64,000 nucleotides of DNA, from the NCBI GenBank assembly GCA_965153455.1, contig OZ234501.1, forward strand, positions 7,378,001 to 7,442,000, in the 5' to 3' direction. Position 1 is the stretch's first letter. Each line of letters begins with the position of its first letter. The translations under genes and the position numbers were made by a program. The notes below the pieces were generated by a model. That model was not told where the DNA came from. It saw only the letters and a program-made list of their open reading frames with translations, and ran no database searches. This DNA comes from Sphagnum compactum (taxonomy: Eukaryota > Bryophyta > Sphagnopsida > Sphagnales). Shown here in pieces: positions 59,550 through 64,000 of the stretch.

Positions 59550-61783
59550 CACTAAAATGCATCGTAATTCATTTTGGGTTTCATTAAATTTTGAATGAAT
59601 TTAGACATTTTTACCATAGTGAAACTGGTCAACCCCCTAATGAACGAAGGCCAGTTGCTACAAACAGTGAATTGGTCCACTAGTACCTAATGAAACAAAG
59701 TTACATTTTAGTGAAATACAATTTTACCAAGCCATTTCACTTGCTAGTTAATTAACTAGGCAACATAGAAATCAATTAAATTTAAATTATTTAATATTTA
59801 ATGTAATATTTAATATTATTGATAATTTCATGATTTTAAACCTATGAATTATTAAAACGTGTCACTACCTTTACTAGGTTAAAAACCTAGCCTAGCTAAC
59901 ATAGGCCATGCAATCAACTTAAATAAGCACCTACTCTAAGGAACTAAATAAAAGAAAATGTGGTCAACTTACCACTATTGATCATAAACACACCATTTGT
60001 GAGGTTTAATCCTTTGACCTCTACCATCAAGCCACCACACTTGTTGTAATGATGTGTTACATTGCAATCTATTTATCAAATACTTCATTTTAAACATTAC
60101 AAAAACATAAACTTTGAAAATTCATATCTTATTGAGATTTTGTCCAAATGAAATTATTAAAGTTTAATTTAAAAGATTTTTCAATAATGTACATAATTAC
60201 ATTTATTTCCTTTTGAAAGTGAAAAATCATTTGAATAATTTTTTTTTGAATATCAATATTCAATAATATTTCAATGACCATTTTTTGAAAAAGAATGGAT
60301 AAGATTTTTGTTAATATAATAATACTACCTATGTTAGGCTACTTTCAACTATTCTAGGGCTACTTTTCATTGTTCTAAGTTATTTCACTTTACATTATTA
60401 TTGTTATTTATGGTTATTTTCAGTTATTTTTTACTATTTTTAGCTATTTCACCCTATGTTACATTCAATTATTTAAAGAAAACTTTTAGTTATTGAAGGT
60501 TATTTCACCTTATGCTATTATTTGTTATTCTAGGCTATATTACCATAGGCTATTTGTGGTTATTTTATTGCTGACTATTGTTGGTTATTTTCTTGGTGGC
60601 TATTAGTTGGGTGGCTATTGTTGGTTTTTCTATTGGTGGCTATTGGTGGCTATTCTATTGGTGGCTATTGGTGGTTACTTTATTAGTGGCTATTGGTGGT
60701 TACTTTATTAGTGGCTATTGATGGTTACTTTATTAGTGGCTATTGGTGGTTATTCTATTAATGGTTATTGATAGTTATTCTATTGGTGGTTATTGGTGGC
60801 TACTCTATCAGTGGCTATTGGTGGTTATTTTATTAATGGTTATTGGTAGTTATTTTATTGGTGGCTATTAATGGCTATTCTATTAATGGCTATTGGTAAC
60901 TATTAATGGTTATTTTAATAATGGTTATTGGTGGTTATTTTAGGCTAAATTACCATAGGTAATTAATGATTATTGGTGCAACTATTTTATTAATGGCTAT
61001 TGGTGGATATTCTATTAGTGGCTATTGGTGGTTAAACTATCATAGGTTATTAATGGTTATTATATTAGTGGTTATTTGTGGTTATTTTATTAATTACTTT
61101 TAAGGAATATTGGTGGTTAAATTACCATAGGTTATTGGTGGTTATTGGTGGTTATTCTATTAGTGGCTATTCTATTAGTGGTTATTTTTTGTTATTTAAG
61201 TTATATTACAACTATTTGTGGTTATTCTATTATAAGTTATTGTTGGATATTCTAGACTATTATAGGTTATTTTATCTTAGATTATATTTTATTTTAGATT
61301 ATTTTAAATTTTTATACTTAGGATAAAATAACATATAATAACATAAAATAAAATGACCTTGAATAACCTAAAGTATAACTTGAAATAATATATATTAACA
61401 GCCTAAGGTTAGTTAAATAATTTAATTTAAAATAACTTAAAGTAAAAAACCTATAATAAGTTAACTATGATACTTTAAGGTAGAATAACGTATAATAGTT
61501 TAGGGTATAATAATTTATAATAACTTATAATAATTTATAATAATTTAGGATATAAGTTAGAATAACTAAAGTAGCCTAAAATAATATAGGGTATATCATA
61601 AAATAACATAGAATATTTAAACAGAAAAATAAACATATTTACCACAGTAAATTATAATATTGAATTATGTCAACTAGTAGTGAAACGCGATGTTTACATA
61701 GTGATATTATAATGAAATAACTTTAACTAAGGTGAAATAATTAAAGTTCAGTGAAGTTATTTCACTCGTAAGGTCTTGTAGTG
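59550..61783. mobile_element. Possible larger CACTA-like element
   Basis: CACTAAAATG at 59550 and CTTGTAGTG at 61775-61783 (complement CACTACAAG) are weakly similar inverted termini. AGTGAAA/TTTCACT words cluster just inside both ends. The flanking triplets do not match (TTA against ATT). The interior contains a 25-bp minisatellite and no transposase. Low confidence; the right end directly abuts a truncated MITE end at about 61784-61824. Confidence 0.3.
60580..61200 (+). repeat. 25-bp minisatellite
   Basis: TATTAGTGGCTATTGGTGGTTACTT and variants, about 20 copies; exact 25-bp steps are visible from 60681. The + strand is almost free of C. It is followed by a T-rich tract that switches to its A-rich complement at about 61320, giving a strand-asymmetry reversal. 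Confidence 0.8.
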
Positions 61784-61787
61784 ATTT

Positions 61788-61824
61788 AGATTAATGAACT
61801 ACACCCCACTTTTGTATTAGTGTT
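61788..61824. mobile_element. Truncated end of the CACTA-type MITE family
   Basis: TTAATGAACTACACCCCAC, then TTTTGTATTAGTG, matches one end of the MITEs at 53605 and 57577. No opposite end was found beyond the neighbouring CTTGTAGTG. Confidence 0.45.
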
Positions 61825-62650
61825 TTAACCCTAAAAACTTAAAACCCCAAACCTTAAATAATAAACCTTAAACCTTAAACACATAAAACCCTAAGCCTTA
61901 AACACATAAAACCCTAAACCATAAACAATTCAATTTCTACAATACTAAACCCTAAATGCATAAAGCCCTAAACCATAAACAATTCAACCTCTAAAACCTT
62001 TAACCTTTAACCTTAAAAATGTAAAGCTTTAAACCATAAACAACTAAACTTTTAAAATGATAAATTTTTTACCTTAAAAACTTAGAAACTTAAACCCCGA
62101 ACATTAAAACTTTAAATCCTAAACACGTAAAGCCTTAAAACATAAACAATTCAACCTTTAAAACCCTATACCCTAAACCTTAAATTGTAAACAATTTAAC
62201 TTTTAAAACCCTAAACCCTAAACACATAAAACCTTAAACCATAAATGATTCAATTTCTAAAACCTTAATTCTTTAACCCTAAAAACTTTAAAACCCTAAA
62301 CCTTAAACACTAAAACCCTAAATAGTAAACCCTAAACCTTAAACACGTAAAACTTTAAACCATAAACAATTCAATCTCTAAAACCATAAACAATTCAATT
62401 TTTAAAACCCTAAACCTTGAACCCTAAAAACTTAAAACCCAAAAGCCTAAAACTTTAAACGTAAACATTAAAACCTTAAACCCTAAATCCTAAAACCCTC
62501 AACATTAAAACCCTAAACCCAAAAACCCCCATCAATAAAACTTTAAACTTGAAATAAAACCATAAAAGACTCAACTTTTAAAACTGTGAACCTTAAACCC
62601 TAAACCCAAAAACATAAACCCTAAACCGTAAGGCCCTCAAACCCTAAACT
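61810..62650 (-). repeat. Degenerate CCCTAAA-type minisatellite, block 5
   Basis: Longest of the C-rich blocks, with ACACATAAAACCCTAAACC and CATAAACAATTCAAC spacers recurring at roughly 60-80 bp. Same orientation as blocks 3 and 4. Confidence 0.75.
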
Positions 62651-64000
62651 AAAACCCATTCAAAACGTCATTGTGCACATTCTATTTTAGATTGAATGTT
62701 TTTGGATCGGGAACGGAAAATGTAAATTTTAGTTTCTTTTATTTATTAACTCTAATATTATAAAAAATCACATTTCACATGAGGTTTTTTAATAATTCCT
62801 TTCCAAAATAAAAAATGGATGGATTTGTCTTATCCGAACATATGAATGGATGAATTTTGGGCAATGAAAGAGGTTTAGAGAAACCATTAGGGTTTAACGC
62901 CTAGTTTAATTTTTGCTTTTTCCATTCTTTCATCTCCTTCTGTCATTTCACAAGATTTGTTTCTTTCCTTCTATTCTTTCTTTCACCTTCATTCCTCATT
63001 CAAGATCTTTTATTCTTTGGGTCTAATCACTTAAGTCATTATCTCATACCCGCCATCTTTCTTTTATTCCTCCTCTCTCCCTTTCCTACCCTATGCATTG
63101 TCATCTCTCTCTCTCTCATTCTTCCTCTCTCCTTCTCCTATGTTCTATGTCACCATCTCTTTCACAATCTTTGAATTTGTTTTCAAGAGAGTCTCCTTTA
63201 GTTGGTGATGTTCATGTAGGCACACACGCACGATCAATGAAGTCATATCATGTTCAAGGAAGTTGTTTGTCAAGTGAGCCCACTTAATTTAAACCCTAAC
63301 CTAACCTTGTTTTTTTTCCCTCCTCCATTGTCATTTCTATTGAATTCCTTGGAATTTTTTGCGAATGTACATATCTATTTGTTGTGTGTGCGTGTTTGGT
63401 GTCTATGTGAGTGCATGTGTGTGCCACTATGTGTGTACATGTTTGTGCGCTTACATGTTTCCATGTTTGTGTGTTCATGCATATGCTTATCTATGTATGT
63501 TTGTGTCTCTATCCATGCATATTTTTGTGTATGTGTATGTGTTTTTGTCTTTGTGCATTTCCATCTATTTGTGTCTATCCCTTCCTTTTTGTCTTTGTTT
63601 GTTTCTTTATGTCTAAATGGTTTGGATACCTTTAAGTGAAGACCTAGCCCTAAACACAATATGCACATGCAAAGTCACTTCAACTAGCCGAATGATTTTT
63701 AAATGAATCATTTTCCTTGTAGCCTTTTGTTTCAAACTTTCAAAACTTTGAAATTTTCATATGAAATATTTTTTCATCAAGTTGACATAATGAACATGTA
63801 GTTGCATATAGGAAAACATTTCTTTCTTGCAAAAGAAGTTTGGAGTCAATTACATTTTTAATGCAGTTTTAAATATTAAAAAAAATATGGACAACTAACC
63901 ATAAATCAATCAAGGACTCAAAAGGATTTTTACACAACATCTACTAATAATTGGATTTTTTTAAAAGCTTGTTTTCTAAATATTTTAATCGAAGGAACAT
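62651..64000. other. Intergenic DNA with pyrimidine-rich and TG-rich tracts
   Basis: No gene supported. 62930-63170 is CT-rich and 63380-63610 is an interrupted TG/TGTGTGCG-rich tract. That tract generates Cys/Val-rich ORFs on the + strand and Thr/His-rich ones on the - strand. A degenerate copy of the 79-bp family (CCCTAAACACAATATGCACATGC) lies near 63648. Confidence 0.5.

Noticed and set aside
53530-62650. A functional telomere or subtelomere
   Set aside because: Perfect heptamer runs are at most two to three units, the blocks point inwards to each other, and they lie within other DNA.
63093-63668. Cys/Val-rich 129-residue ORF and partners
   Set aside because: Encoded by an interrupted TG tract; the mirror case at 28650-29048 behaves the same.
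1-64000. The window being organellar DNA because of rps3
   Set aside because: hAT, MULE, CACTA, Helitron and Ty3/gypsy relics, MITEs and minisatellites surround it; no other mitochondrial or plastid gene was recognised.

Overview
The window looks like AT-rich, very gene-poor nuclear DNA of a land plant. The evidence is a set of relic plant-type transposons (hAT, MULE with SWIM zinc finger, CACTA, Helitron, Ty3/gypsy), TTTAGGG/CCCTAAA-type degenerate repeats, and a fragment of mitochondrial rps3 embedded in nuclear repeats. The rps3 fragment is intronless at the two positions where seed plants usually carry introns. That makes a non-flowering lineage (bryophyte, lycophyte or fern) more likely than an angiosperm, but this is inference and the species cannot be named from the sequence.

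Only two stretches look like intact protein genes, both on the + strand and both richer in GC than their surroundings: a single-exon von Willebrand factor A domain protein with a complete MIDAS metal site (22108-23049), and an unrecognised 147-residue ORF (45686-46129). Nearly all other coding signal is decayed and lies on the - strand.

Layout. 1-3.7 kb: a weak ORF, a 53-bp array, and the 3' half of a MULE transposase gene with one intron, ending at a 79-bp array. 3.7-6.0 kb: AT-rich DNA. 6.0-7.6 kb: a 51-bp array next to the rps3 insertion. 7.95-9.36 kb: a broken three-exon C2H2 zinc-finger gene. 9.48-10.69 kb: a GC-rich array of hairpin-forming units. 11-15.5 kb: inverted-repeat MITEs, a foldback complex and a short Helitron. 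17.04-20.41 kb: a hAT element with terminal repeats and an 8-bp target duplication. 22-23.6 kb: the vWA gene. 24.3-28.3 kb: a 104-bp array, a second MULE relic and a 42-bp palindromic array. 29.56-32.17 kb: a non-autonomous CACTA element. 32.3-33.6 kb: a broken gene of unknown family. 40.4-48.4 kb: Ty3/gypsy relics, an LTR-like segment and the 147-residue ORF. 51.0-51.4 kb: a second palindromic array. 53.5-62.7 kb: telomere-like minisatellites that are G-rich on the left and C-rich on the right, with CACTA-type MITEs, a second LTR-like segment and a 25-bp minisatellite.

There is no operon-like or pathway cooperation between genes. The most unusual aspect is the repeat architecture. Four arrays with different unit lengths share a core close to GCAATACYYGCA, and several other arrays are built on units that each contain a palindrome. 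Boundaries of arrays and relics are given to about 10-50 bp.
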